From: Patiria pectinifera
Lineage: Eukaryota > Echinodermata > Asteroidea > Valvatida > Asterinidae
Assembly: GCA_029964075.1 (NCBI GenBank)
Contig: CM057129.1
Coordinates: 28,449,430-28,513,429 of the forward strand
DNA length: 64,000 bases
Direction of reading: 5' to 3'
The notes beneath the pieces are model-generated. The model worked only from the letters and a program-made list of their open reading frames with translations, searched no databases and was not told the origin of the DNA. Both the position numbers and the translations under genes were made by a program. Below, piece after piece: positions 32,460-43,589 of the stretch (position 1 is the stretch's first letter; each line of letters begins with the position of its first letter).

Positions 32460-35438
32460 GCACAAAAATAGTGTTTATTACCTTTTGTCAATTAACAAAA
32501 TTCATTATTTTCCAAATGTTCATTTATTTGTATCCTTTTTTCGGGCACAATCGTTTGTAAGTATGTATCAATTTATTTTGACTTATTATATTACTATACT
32601 GTTACACGTACGAACTTAGTGTTCCCGTTCATCTTTTTTTAATAAGTTACAACATTCTCTGACCTAATTAACAAGTAATACATTTGACTTATGATCAATA
32701 ATACAAGACTAAATTATATGTCGTTTAAAATACAACTGCTCCAAAATGTCACAACTCAAATATAATTGGTCAGTTATTTGTGTATACCAATCATTGACGG
32801 CGCAGCTGTTGCCAATAAATTGCTTCATTAAATTGCTTCATTAAGTTAGTAAGGACTCTATCCGCGCTGGTCCTTCGCTTTCAGCGAGCTGATCGTAGCA
32901 TTTGTCTGCAAACCAAACACGTCAGTGGAAAATACCTGTCAAAAGCACAGCTAGCTAGAAAGAGTACCTACTCGTGGGGCACATAACAGGTTGATCGTGG
33001 TTAATGCATTACCCAAGCTGTCTCGAAAGCGAACAACACATCATCAGTGAGACCTTAACCCTAACTCCCTACGGTGTGTGAAAATAGGAGAATTCGTGAA
33101 TTAGTAAACAGCGTCTGTCTTATATTGTCTAACGATTGAGTCGGATTTTCTTCATCTGCTGAAATCCATTTATGTTACCATTTAAAATTTGTTTGATTGG
33201 GTTGTGAATGTTTTACGACCTTGTGACATAAATTGGCTAATTGATTAAGTAGATATCTTTTGTTTTTTGTTTTTTTCCAAGCCAAGTGCGGTTCAACTTG
33301 TACTGGTTGTGAACATCGTAATGGTGGTGATAGTGGGTTGAATATACGTCCCAAATCGTATATCCTATAAAATGTACTTTTATAGTCGAACTTCAATAAA
33401 CAATGGGGGTCTCAAAAGGTTGTTCGAGCTTAGAATAATAATGTGTGTACATAATATCCATGCAGGAGCCAAAATACGTGTTCGTGGAGTATACTTAGTA
33501 TAATGTAGTGATAAACATGTATTTGTAGCTACGTTTATACATACCTCTTTTATTTTACGTTGTCTTTTATTTATTATAGAGAGAATTTTGACATGGTATT
33601 TTAACTAAGTGTGTAACTGGGGGTCGTCCGCTGTAGTGGTTTATGTGTACCGGTGTTCTATAGTACGGTATGGTACAGAGGCATTTCCGAACTCTGCTAA
33701 GTATTATCGAGTTCGACCCTTTGAAAGCTTTCCGACCATATCGAATACGTCCCTACTTTTAAACATGCTTTAATCGAAAGAAAAACGTCAAGTAATTTCC
33801 AGCTAGTTATGTGTTTTCTTGCGAGTGGATTACGTTTGTCCGTTGTGCCAGGCCTCCATACTTTCGGGGCATTAACCGATTGCATTATGGAAAAGGTCAT
33901 GCCCTTGTCGGTATATGATGACTCTAATGAGCCGACCCATACGCATGTGATCATACCAGATCGTTATTTCATGATTGCTAGACATCTTGACCGGTCTTGC
34001 GCTGATGTCCCATTTCGAACCCTTATACACTAACCCCGTTCAAATATGGATTTTAAGAGGGTCACGCTCCCCCGTTGTCGTTGAACGTCACACTCAAGTG
34101 TGGTCGTCGGTCATACGACGGCCACTATACCATTACGCTCATAAATGATTATAGCAGCTAAGCAGAATATCCTTACACCTCATCACGTATTGTAAATGAA
34201 CCTTGACGAATGTCCGTGGTTTTTTTAATTGCCATCAGGCAAGGGATTGATCCCGATCGCTTAGTTTACATGTGAAATAACAGGTGTTATTTTGTCAAGA
34301 AATCTTTTAATACATTGTACATCATGCAGCAAGATGAATGAAGATCTCTGTAAGTGAGCAACTTTCCCTATACGAGAGCAATTGATATCACCATGTTGGC
34401 AACCAGGTTACAAACATCTGGCATTTGTGAAAAAAAAAAGGCCGTCAGCGTGTGTTTAAATGTGAAGCTGGTTAAGCCAAAACTCGCTGAAAGCCTGTCG
34501 CCAAAACTAGATGGGTAAAGCCTCGTAGAGGCGGTATCGGAAGATAAATGGATCCCCGGCCCTTTTGGTGTTAACTTGATTGCTGCTTGTACACCATCCC
34601 GCTCAGAATATTCGGGAAGACCAATATAAAAAGACCTTTTACTGATAATCCATAACGTGCTCCCTCCATAAGTAAGCCCCACACGGCCTTAAGTGTCTCG
34701 CGTACCCCCATTAGATCCTTGTTACGCCACTGCCTATCTTCACCACATCTTTTTCTAAAACCTTTTACAACGGAGTAGACAGCCCAAGCATTGGATGGAG
34801 AAGAGTCCGATGCAGGTCATTGAAAAAATGCAAGAAGGTACTCTCCAGTTCCAGACGTAGGCGAGCGCTTGCAGTTCCTGTGTAGTCTAACCGGCTATCG
34901 ATTGAAGCGCATTATGGCGGCGTCCGGAGAGCAACCATTAGAGCCCGATGATGAATGTGACCTGCGAGTCAATAAAACATTGGACGTTTTGGGTAAACTC
35001 GAGGAAAAATGGTTGGATATTTGTAATTGCGCTATTCGTATGGAGTAGGACATACAAATGACTCATTTTGGAGTCGGACCGGTGTAGTTTAGTCAGTGAA
35101 GTGTAAAACATATTACTGCTTGTTTTGCACCAGTCACTATACTTTTTAAACGTGTCCTTGAAGTAATTAATTTTTGAGTTTGAGCTCACAACTCTCAGTT
35201 GAAACATGGACTGCAAGGTTTTTTTTCGGATGCGTTTTTGGAAATATCGGGTTATACCGTATTTACTTTCTCCATGTCCTTTAATGAAGCCTCGCTTTTG
35301 CTAGGTCACAGCCGTAAGTGGCCATGAGTAGAACTTAAAGAATTCACTCCCCCCAAAAATGTCCAACTATCAAATTAAGATAGTCAACAGACAGCTACCA
35401 AAAAAAAAACACAAAACGTGAACATAATTCCTCAATAC
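32460..35438. other. Gene-free stretch, no feature seen
   Basis: AT-rich sequence with several unremarkable open frames (33175-33396, 33697-34033, 34368-34682, 34938-35216). None has a recognisable domain or matching splice partners. There is a short direct repeat 'TTGCTTCATTAAATTGCTTC' near 32820-32845. Confidence 0.4.
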
Positions 35439-35780
35439 TCAGGAATGTAACGTAGTTCGCAAAATATGTTGCCAACTATAGGCTACAGACGTTTTCATGT
35501 TGACACACTCGGCGTTTACATCACATATAAAAGCCCATAACACTTCAGATGTAGGCCGCATTGGTCGTTTTCCGACTACAAGTACACTTGCAGTGTGTAA
35601 AGTAAATCCAGTATAGTTACACATGGCTTTGGTTGATAAACTTCCTGCGTGCGTCAGGGCACCGTGAGATGAATTCACACAAAGCAGACTTGCCGCTGAC
35701 TCGTGCTGGAGTACGATGTACCAGGGTTTTACGTTATCATCAATATGTTGTGGTGCCTCAATCCGGAACTGCATCAAGAC
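35439..35780 (-). CDS. Unclassified exon-like open frame
   Basis: On the - strand an acceptor (catctatctcactagttacag) at 35781 is followed by an open frame of about 113 residues: LMQFRIEAPQHI, then PWYIVLQHESAASLLCVNSS, MCNYTGFTLHTASVLVVG and VLWAFICDVNAECVN, ending at a stop. Composition looks protein-like, with cysteines and N-x-S/T sites (NSS, NYT), which suggests an extracellular segment. No family was recognised. It could be a terminal exon, could use an internal donor (TGTGAT|GTAAAC), or could be chance. Confidence 0.3.
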   Translation of the reverse strand, partial: VLMQFRIEAPQHIDDNVKPWYIVLQHESAASLLCVNSSHGALTHAGSLSTKAMCNYTGFTLHTASVLVVGKRPMRPTSEVLWAFICDVNAECVNMKTSVAYSWQHILRTTLHS

Positions 35781-35789
35781 CTGTAACTA

Positions 35790-37718
35790 GTGAGATAGAT
35801 GGATGACGTCTACAGATAAGTAGGACATGGGTGTCAACGTCAGTTTTAGAAGTGTCTCTTTGAATAAAATCTTTTTGTAAGGCAACTTTTCTTTTGTAAC
35901 TTTCATATTTACATGTACATGTACTTCCTTGAAACATGTTCGACTTCGCCTAAATATGAACGTTCTGAACAAGTGCAAAAGACAATCTGATTAGGAAAAG
36001 TGCGCGTTTCATAACTTCACCCACGCCCGCCTACAAAACTTGTTTTATAGGCTGTCCAACTAGGATAAACCGTCATAACCCTTCCTTGTTTTAATTGTGT
36101 GCAATTTCAAATATTATGAACAGGGTGTGTGACAAACTGGAAGTGGGGCTATTTCCAACACACTCAACAATTACCTGATTTGGTTAAGTCGTGCGCGCCG
36201 GCTCGCATATCTGATTACACCTACTCAGTCTCTGTGTCTATGCTATTTCACCATATTTCTTCGTACAAAGGCAGTCCAACCTGTCAAGCTCATTTCCTCT
36301 ACGCGTTGGGGTATGGTATGAGGCTATCAGCACTGATAGTAACGATAATCTACGTTGAGGGGTTGATCGACGGAATGAAATCATGTTTCAACGGATGCCT
36401 CTGGGCAACATTGCCGTACGCGCCTCACAAGCTAATCGACTCGTCGTCGAAAGCGGAATTCTGATGCCTTACGATTCAATATTGAATTTCATTCACTAAA
36501 AAATGTCAGTCTACAGTGGAAAGAATCTGCAGTTTCTCCAAGAATCGTCGAACCACCTGACGTGTGAAAGGCTCAAACATTTACGGGACAGCTCCTTTAA
36601 ATGTGTATTTCCCTGAACAGTGGAAATCGCGGCTGACCCGACAGAACTATCTCACTTTTTTTTCTGCAGCCAAATAGCTGTATAATCCCTAGATGGGCTC
36701 CGATACAAATCCACGTATTGGTAGCCGTGTGAGCTGACGTGGTTGATCATGTTATTTCAGCCGAGATGCATTGTGCATGGTGTCCAAGGAGTTGGGGAAA
36801 ACCAACAAACCAACCAACCAAAAAACCACAAACCAACCAAAGTGTATTTTTGTTTCCTTTTATTGCACAGCGCATTGGGACTCTAAATGAAACTAGCAAG
36901 AAAAATTGGATTTAATATTATTAAAGGTAATGGACCGTTTGCAAAAATTCAAAAACGAAACTATCAAAATATCATGAAATATCCTACTTGATTAAAAACA
37001 AATAATATGATCATGCATCCTGTAAACTCATTGTTTCCTGTGTGCTGTTATTTTCGAGAAAAGAGAAATTTCCATCATTTCTTTGCGATGGTTGAGACAA
37101 ACCATCGTATACTTTCACTGGAAAACTGTGCTTTGCTTCGTAAAAAAGACGAAGTGGTTAACAATTTGTTTTTAAATGTGACATTTACTGAGCTGACATT
37201 TCGACAGGTTATTTTTTTTAAACCCACTTCAGATTTATTGTGTTGTTATTTCTGGAATCGGCAAAACACATTTTGTTTCAAATGGGGTCCGTTGCCTTTA
37301 AAGCGACTTTTGCTTACATTCAAATAAATTTGAAAGTCCTTGAAGCAATCATCACTGACACCATACAATCGTTGTGTATTTCTCAAGGGAAGGTGTGACG
37401 TCTACAAACATCTTAAAGGCGTGATCACCGGAGTAACAAATCTTGAAGACAAAAATGACGGTGCCGGTTTCAGAACATTAGTTTTGCAGGTGTTACTTTG
37501 TACATCAGATTGAAGAGATTGACCTACAAAGCAGTTAATAATTGTCCGAATCGAATGTTCGCATTTCAACAAAACTATACTCAAACAAATGACGTGATAC
37601 GCGTGACAAAATTTCCAAGTTCACCCAACGAACACAGGAACGTCAACAACATGACGCTGGTACACATTCCGAAAAAGAGTTAATTCATTTAATATGTAAT
37701 GTCCTTTATTCCCAAAAG
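35790..37718. other. Gene-free stretch, no feature seen
   Basis: AT-rich. An (ACCAA)n-like short repeat lies near 36805-36840. The open frames at 36129-36464 and 37007-37327 have no recognisable domain. Confidence 0.4.
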
Positions 37719-37799
37719 TCTGCCGCATATCGGGATGCGTCACGGAGTGTGATGGCAACGGCGTGCGTAAAATGCACACGTGCCTGGTGAGATTGCGCA
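37719..37799 (+). CDS. Probable short cysteine-rich exon of an unidentified gene
   Basis: It lies between a pyrimidine-rich acceptor (gtcctttattcccaaaag) and a consensus donor (GCGCA|GTAAGT). It is 81 bp, phase 1 on both sides, reading VCRISGCVTECDGNGVRK then MHTCLVRLR. Four cysteines in 27 residues and symmetrical phase-1 ends are typical of shuffled extracellular modules. The family is not assigned and no neighbouring exons were found within several kb. A longer - strand frame over the same DNA (37621-37998) is considered a shadow. Confidence 0.45.
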
Positions 37800-38241
37800 G
37801 TAAGTACCTGGGGATAATTAGGGAACGGCAGCCAGCTCGCAGCACGTCCCTCCGCTCGACCGACGGGGACAATCTCCACTCAGATATCAACCAACACACA
37901 GAGTACGGCACAAACAAAAGCAAGGCCTTCATGCCTACATGAGGCGGACAGAACAACAATACTGCTTTTAGTTTGAGAACTTTAAGTGGCACATTCACTT
38001 AAAGAACATTAGTAAAAGAACTTCAGAATAGTCGTCTATTCTGGCCAATCGCGTTTGCTTTTGTCTTCTTTTCTTTAGTTCTTTGAACGAATTCACCTGA
38101 GGTGTTCTTCGTAAGGATTCACTTGAGACTTCCTATAAAGGTAAGACGATTCATTTTCAAATTTCTAAAGATTGATCAACTGGTATTGCAGTGTTACAAC
38201 CTGTCAGATTTTCTTCAAATAGAGGATACTTGCATTGTATT

Positions 38242-38551
38242 ATGCGCCTATCAAATGTTCCCCCCCTCCCCCCCCCCCTCCCCCCGCTGCCCCAGGTCCG
38301 ATGTCGGGATTTGGTCACGTTTTTCATGCCCCATGGTCGGGATTTTAGTCACTAAAATTACATTGTTAACATTGGTGTACTACATGGAAAGGCAATCACT
38401 AGTGCGCCTCACGTATGTATGTCGGGCATGGTCGGGGATTGTCACTTCAAATTTTGCCCGAGGGTGGGGATTTTGTCACTTCATAATTGACAATCCCCAC
38501 GTCTTGGGTGGGGCAGCCCGGGGGGAAGGGGTGGGGAAAACAATTGATAGG
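38242..38551. mobile_element. PIF/Harbinger-like MITE with TTA target duplication
   Basis: The ends are TTA|TGCGCCTATCAAATGTTCCC and GGGGAAAACAATTGATAGGCGCA|TTA. The inverted ends run for about 20 bp and the 3-bp TTA duplication is typical of PIF/Harbinger. The interior has repeated 'GGGGATTTTGTCACTTC' and 'GGGATTTTAGTCACT' motifs. The 162-residue open frame across it (38102-38590) is a read-through of this repeat, not a gene. Confidence 0.65.
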
Positions 38552-38599
38552 CGCATTATAGTTTCGTGTTTGTGGACCCGAACACAATAATGAGCATGT

Positions 38600-39285
38600 A
38601 CTTGGAAAATGAATTGCTATGCTGGTATTTCTATTCAATATGGCTCTATAAGGAATGTGAAAAAAAGGAACTTGTTTTAGGCTATAATATCAGAGGCATT
38701 TAACTGCCAACAGACCTGTTTACCTTCAGTCATTTCTATATTATATGAACCTTTTAGAGGAACGTGTCAAGATGAGTTGGGTTACTCTCGTCTCGGCACG
38801 TCCCTCCTCGATTCGTACTCTAAGGATACATTAGTTGGGAATTGTTCTTGCATTGCTCCTCCCAAACACTCCAGCTAAGACGTCTTCTGTCAACATCCAC
38901 CTCGGCAATTTATCATCAAATGACTCCGCGACAAAGAGACAAACGGATGCGCGAGCTTCCTACGTTATACGTCAATATCCAAAGTTGTTTGTCTTTAATT
39001 CAACAAAGATGCTTAGATTAGATTGGTCCACTGTTTATGAAAATACTAATTTGCTGTAATGACGTAAAACTGCTTCGGTTAGTCTACAGCCGACGGTACA
39101 CACATTGCAGTTATGGCCGTCATTTGTTCATACAATTACTTGGTAAACTAACGCACGTCATGCATTGTGGGATAATTAATTTTCTCATTTTAACAGCATA
39201 TGGTGATCTTATATTGTTTGTTCACGCAGTAATGCCCATGGTACTCAATGATACTAAAAATTGAACAACATGCCATGTCATCCCG
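38600..39285. other. Gene-free stretch, no feature seen
   Basis: AT-rich sequence without recognised exons or repeats. Two open frames (38835-39059 and 39037-39264) have no domain. Confidence 0.4.
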
Positions 39286-39289
39286 CTGT

Positions 39290-40090
39290 CTAAGCACTCG
39301 TACTCAAACTCGGACTCGAATACGAATTGTCATACTGTCTCGCACTCGAACTCATTCACATGCAGCGGCGTACCCAGGGTTCTCATCCTAAGGGGGCGTT
39401 GGGGGGGGGGGGGCTTGAGGTAACAATGGAGGGGCACTCACAAATTTCATCCGTGCAGAAAGGTGGACAGGTTTCTTTCACCGGACACCCGCTCACCGTA
39501 AAATCAAATAGTGGGGTGGGGGGGGGCGGGGCTGGACACCATCTTTTCATGGGGGCGCTGTTAAAACGAATATCATGGCTAAATTAGGCTGCATCCGAAT
39601 CAACTGTCTAGGTCTAGGTCTAGTTAACTGGGTCTAGTCAACTGTCTGGGTCTAGGTCCGCGCCCATTGAAAATACGCGGGGACGCGCTGACAATAGACG
39701 TAGCCGTAGCTCTGGAAGCCCGTTTCGGACACGGCCTTAGACAACAACTATCGCTCTTGACTTTCCAGGGGACGTTACAATGAACAACCACTTGCGAAAA
39801 AAAAAGAGTTTCTGTAAAAAATACTCACAACATTGCGGAAAAAGGCACTTTATATTCTTCTAGCTAATCACGGTAGCTCATATGGATGTGTTTTCTCTAA
39901 GGATTCCAAATTTTCAGTGGGGGGGGGGGGCGACTAGGGGGGTGCAAACTTTTGATGGGGGGCGTGCGCCCCCCACGCCCCCTGTAGCTACGCCGCTGTA
40001 CTCATGGGAATATTCTTTCGTTCATCGTACGCGCAAAAAAATACCCTGTACTCACACTCGTATACTAGCATACTCGTAGCACAGCACTCT
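39290..40090. repeat. ACTCG-type simple repeat interrupted by a hAT-like element
   Basis: 'CACTCGTACTCAAACTCGG' and 'GTCTCGCACTCGAACTC' (39290-39350) and 'ACTCACACTCGTATACTAGC' and 'ATACTCGTAGCACAGCAC' (40045-40088) form a degenerate array. A hAT-like element (39362-40000) lies between the halves. Confidence 0.55.
39362..40000. mobile_element. hAT-like nonautonomous element, G-rich
   Basis: The ends are CAGCGGCGTACCC and GTAGCTACGCCGCTG. Flanking 8-mers TTCACATG and TACTCATG match at 6 of 8 positions, consistent with an aged hAT target duplication. The left third contains poly-G, 'AGGTGGACAGGTTTCTTTCA' and 'GGGGGCGCTGTT'. These strings recur in order at 58640-58800 and partly at 42190, so there are at least three fragments of the family. 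No transposase is present. Confidence 0.62.
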
Positions 40091-40099
40091 TGGCAAAGT

Positions 40100-41040
40100 G
40101 ATCTACTCCTGAAAATATTATCTCGCAAAAAAAGTGTGTTTTTGTTCTAGAAGCAGGAAAGAGCAACATTTTAGTTTGGTAGGCTTTGGCATGTGTATGT
40201 TAATGCCAAGACAGTCTGACATCAAAACGTCCTTGGAAATGTGATCGCTCACGGAAATGTGATCGTACTCACACCATACGGAAATGTACTTGTACTCATA
40301 GGGCTATATTAAAGGGACGTTGGTTTCCTTTCAACCAGATGTTTGAAATAAGATTAGTAAACAATCAAAAACATGAAATTCTCGGGGATTTCAGGACCTA
40401 GTGTGTGACTCGATGTACAAATTGATGCCTGCTGGGTCCATCCGTGTTTGTGCACAAACCTAAGGAAAATCGAAATTTGTCTTGATCATTGTACGATGTC
40501 TGTGAATACGCCCAAAGCGAAACACACATTCCTTCAGAATTAGCTTTTTATTTCATTCAGTAAATGAGCGTTGTATTTTGCCATGCGCAAACAACGCAAA
40601 CGCCTGTGCGTATCTGCTGTGGATTATTTTGTTAACCGCCATGGCGCGCTTAAGCTGTCATTCTTGAGTGTTGCAGTAAGAGTATACTTTCAAAATGTAT
40701 TTCCTTTCATTACGTTTTACAAACACGCCATGAATTCAAAATGTCTGCGTGCAGAACGGATTTAAAGTATCTAGATCTCCAAGCCTTAGAATGAGGAGTT
40801 AGCGCTCTTGTAATGAAATATTTAACAATAAGCAAGTTAGGTATCTTGATAAAGTAGTCCAAATCAAATGTCATTCGGGATAAAATCGCTGTTAAAAAAT
40901 GTTTTTTTACGCGGACGCACATTCTGGTAGTAATAAGCGCAAGAGCATCGCGCGCCCGTCTCCGTGCGCGTTCATACGCCTTCGATTATCCCAAATGATT
41001 TATGACCCATATAAGTGTGCGCATGCGTAGTTAAAAAATC
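40100..41040. other. Gene-free stretch, no feature seen
   Basis: AT-rich sequence with more diverged ACTC strings to about 40300. No recognised exon, repeat or RNA beyond that. Confidence 0.4.
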
Positions 41041-41048
41041 GACCTGGT

Positions 41049-41172
41049 TTATTGTTGACTGCTGTGATGATGTGGGATATAACGTTTTTAAACACCCGAG
41101 GCGAATCCGAGGGTGCTATGGAAAACAAAAGAGGCATATCTCACATCACAGCAGTTGTAAAACAACATAAAG
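41049..41172. repeat. Short palindromic MITE-like repeat
   Basis: The arms 'TTGACTGCTGTGATG' and 'CATCACAGCAGTTG' surround an inner near-palindrome CACCCGAGGCGAATCCGAGG. The total is about 124 bp. 'CCGAGGGTGCTAT' is a string I associate with small dispersed repeats of marine invertebrates (from memory). The open frame at 41052-41351 begins inside it. Confidence 0.6.
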
Positions 41173-41359
41173 TAAAGCGCTTGCAAGGTGCTTTGTCTGG
41201 GCCCCTGGTTTTCGCGCTGAAAAAACATTCTAGGGACTATCCATCCTCCCTAAACAGAGAAGAAAATAAGTTACAAATTGTCTTCCCGGTAAAATGGAGA
41301 ATTTACCCACGGATTTCCCTTGCGCTTGGCCGCTGCACACAACACATGTAATAGCCATT

Positions 41360-42115
41360 CAGACATTTCCCTGGTGGGACATGACTTGTGCGCTCGGCCA
41401 CGAATCGTTATTAGGTGTATATATCAAGGCACCATATTGAGATTTAAAGGCTTATTCCTTAATGAGTAATCGCGCCACATCATGCTACGTTGATGGGAAA
41501 GAAAGATCAAGTTGTTTATTGCATCCTTTGAGGTTTTCCTTTCTATGTTTCGCACCCGGTCATTTAGGTATCCTCCACCGAGGACGATGATCTCAAATCG
41601 AGCTAGCTGGGTAGAATTTGCACAAGGACAAACAAGATCTTTCTTCTTCTTCTTTTAAAATCTACTAAGTTGAACGCTCAAAGTTGGATACAGTGGAAAT
41701 CAACCGATGGAACCTTCCATTTACTAGAATGAAGAACTCAGTGGTATCAAGTTGTTTCTTGACGATTCAATCAGTAGTTTCAGACCCATATCAGCCCAAT
41801 TAACCTTTTGAAAGACATGACGGGACCAAGCAGGAAATAACACGCAGTGAACGGCGTCAATATTTTGAAATGATTGATTGAGTCTGTCGTAGAGGTGGTT
41901 GTCTTGCGTGACATCATACGCGTCAGAGGGAAACGAATGATGAGCACGTTAATCTTGGAGTTCGGTTAAAATGCAAACTATGGCAGTGGCTAGCGATTGT
42001 AAGATAATTTGCTGCTTTCGTGGTAATGACTGTAAAATCCTGAGGAATCTTTCGAGATACGTAACGTGTGTGTGAGCGACTGAATAATTTGGAGAAATAT
42101 TAAGCTTGTCAAGCA
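41360..42115. other. Gene-free stretch, no feature seen
   Basis: No exon, tRNA or inverted repeat was recognised. There is a short CTT run near 41640. Confidence 0.4.
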
Positions 42116-42116
42116 C

Positions 42117-42245
42117 GCAGTGGCGTAAGTCTGTGTCGGCGAGTGGGGATGGGGGATGGCCGGCGGGGGCTGGAAACCATGTGACACTGGGGGCGCTGTT
42201 CATTGGTGGCGTTAATATGTGTTCCCCCCTCCCCCACCCCCGAAC
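42117..42245. repeat. Fragment of the CAGTGGCGTA hAT-like family
   Basis: The left end CAGTGGCGTAAGTCTGTG and the internal 'GGGGGCGCTGTTCA' match the element at 39362. The right terminus is not seen. Overlapping open frames (41949-42318) on both strands read this G/C-rich repeat. Confidence 0.5.
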
Positions 42246-42903
42246 AAAAATAAAAGTGCGATTCATAGGATCCGTGCATTTTTTCCGATGCTGTGAAATT
42301 CCCTGGTATTATCATCATGTATCATACTATTAGGTCAACTGAAAAACGTATGTCTAAATGTTCTCCCATTTTTTTAGCAAGAAAACCTATAATTATATGA
42401 GCCTAATAGATGACGTATGTAATTATGATTGGCTCCTCAACTCTATACTAATGAAATGGCCGAAAGTAATTCGGATTGTTGGAAAGCCATCCAAATTATG
42501 AAAAACATCTTAATAAAAGCACGGCGATCTTATCCTGTATTCCTCCCATCTATCTTCTCTTAAACCAATGCTAAGGCACAAAAGACTGGGGGTGATCCTA
42601 TGGCCCATCTCCCCCATAGTAAAAGTGAGGGATATATATTCCCCGGGATTTACGCTCTGGCAAGCGCGTCTCAACGTAGCATTTCCGCAGGGATTTGAAC
42701 ACTTGTCATACAATCATTGGGATAATTGGAAAACCATACATCTGCCTAGTCAGCCGTTACGATAATCGTTGCAGATGTATTGAAATGTATGTGAGTTGGT
42801 ATTCCAATACATGTACAAAGAATGCAGATATACATGTACATTATGCGGTGTATGATGTTACCAGAGAAAGGTTGCACGTACAACCTGTCAAAACATGTTT
42901 ATA

Positions 42904-43586
42904 CATTGTGGGTCAAAAAAGCGGAACCCAAACCCCAAAAATTACATTTCATATTTAAAGAAAAAACATGTAGCACCAAAAAATAAAAATGACTGAAAAG
43001 CCAATTGCATAAGGTACTTTAAGATAACAAAAAAAAAATGACTGAAATTGGTCAATCCGTTCAGAAAATATCACCATTTAAACACAATTACTCTAAAACC
43101 TGTCTCGTCCCCCCAAAAAATGCGATTTCAAGAATCGTCGTCGCAATTTTCTTCAAACATCACCAGCGATAAAATCTCAGTTTAAACGTTAAAAGTATTA
43201 AACAGAATCCTTTTGAAGGCCCGTCCTTTAAAAAAAAAGTCGATTTTATAAATCATATTGTTTGCCTAACCAGGGTTTTTAATAAAGATGTTGTGTCCTA
43301 CAGTTGGTGACAGTTGTTGAAACAAGTATTCTGTGTCATTTTCTTTGTTGTTCCAAACAGTCAAAACACACTGTGACAATGAATTGCTTTTTTTTGGACG
43401 AGACAGGTTTAAGGGTCATTGTATTTTAATGGTGATATTCTTTGAACGTTTTTTTAGCAATTTCAGTAAGTTTTTCACGTAGCTTATGAAATTGGCTTTC
43501 CAGTCATTATTTGTTTGTGTGCTACATATTTTGTTATATGAAATATATTTTATGGGGTTTGGGTTCCGCTTTTTTTACTCACCCTG
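42904..43586. mobile_element. Tc1/mariner-like MITE with long inverted repeats, copy 2
   Basis: It starts TA|CATTGTGGGTCAAAAAAGCG and ends TTTACTCACCCTG|TA. The same arm strings as copy 1 appear in both halves (CGGAACCCAAACCCC, TAGCACCAAAAAATAA, ATCCGTTCAGAAAATATCACC). About 683 bp, noncoding. The left terminus has several substitutions while the right is near consensus. Confidence 0.72.
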
Positions 43587-43589
43587 TAC

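Noticed and set aside
38102-38590. Longest open frame of the window (162 residues, + strand)
   Set aside because: It reads straight through a TTA-flanked MITE and C/G tracts; composition is low-complexity and no domain is seen.
41949-42333. Overlapping + and - strand frames up to 105 residues
   Set aside because: They lie over a G/C-rich hAT-family fragment; both strands are open because of composition.
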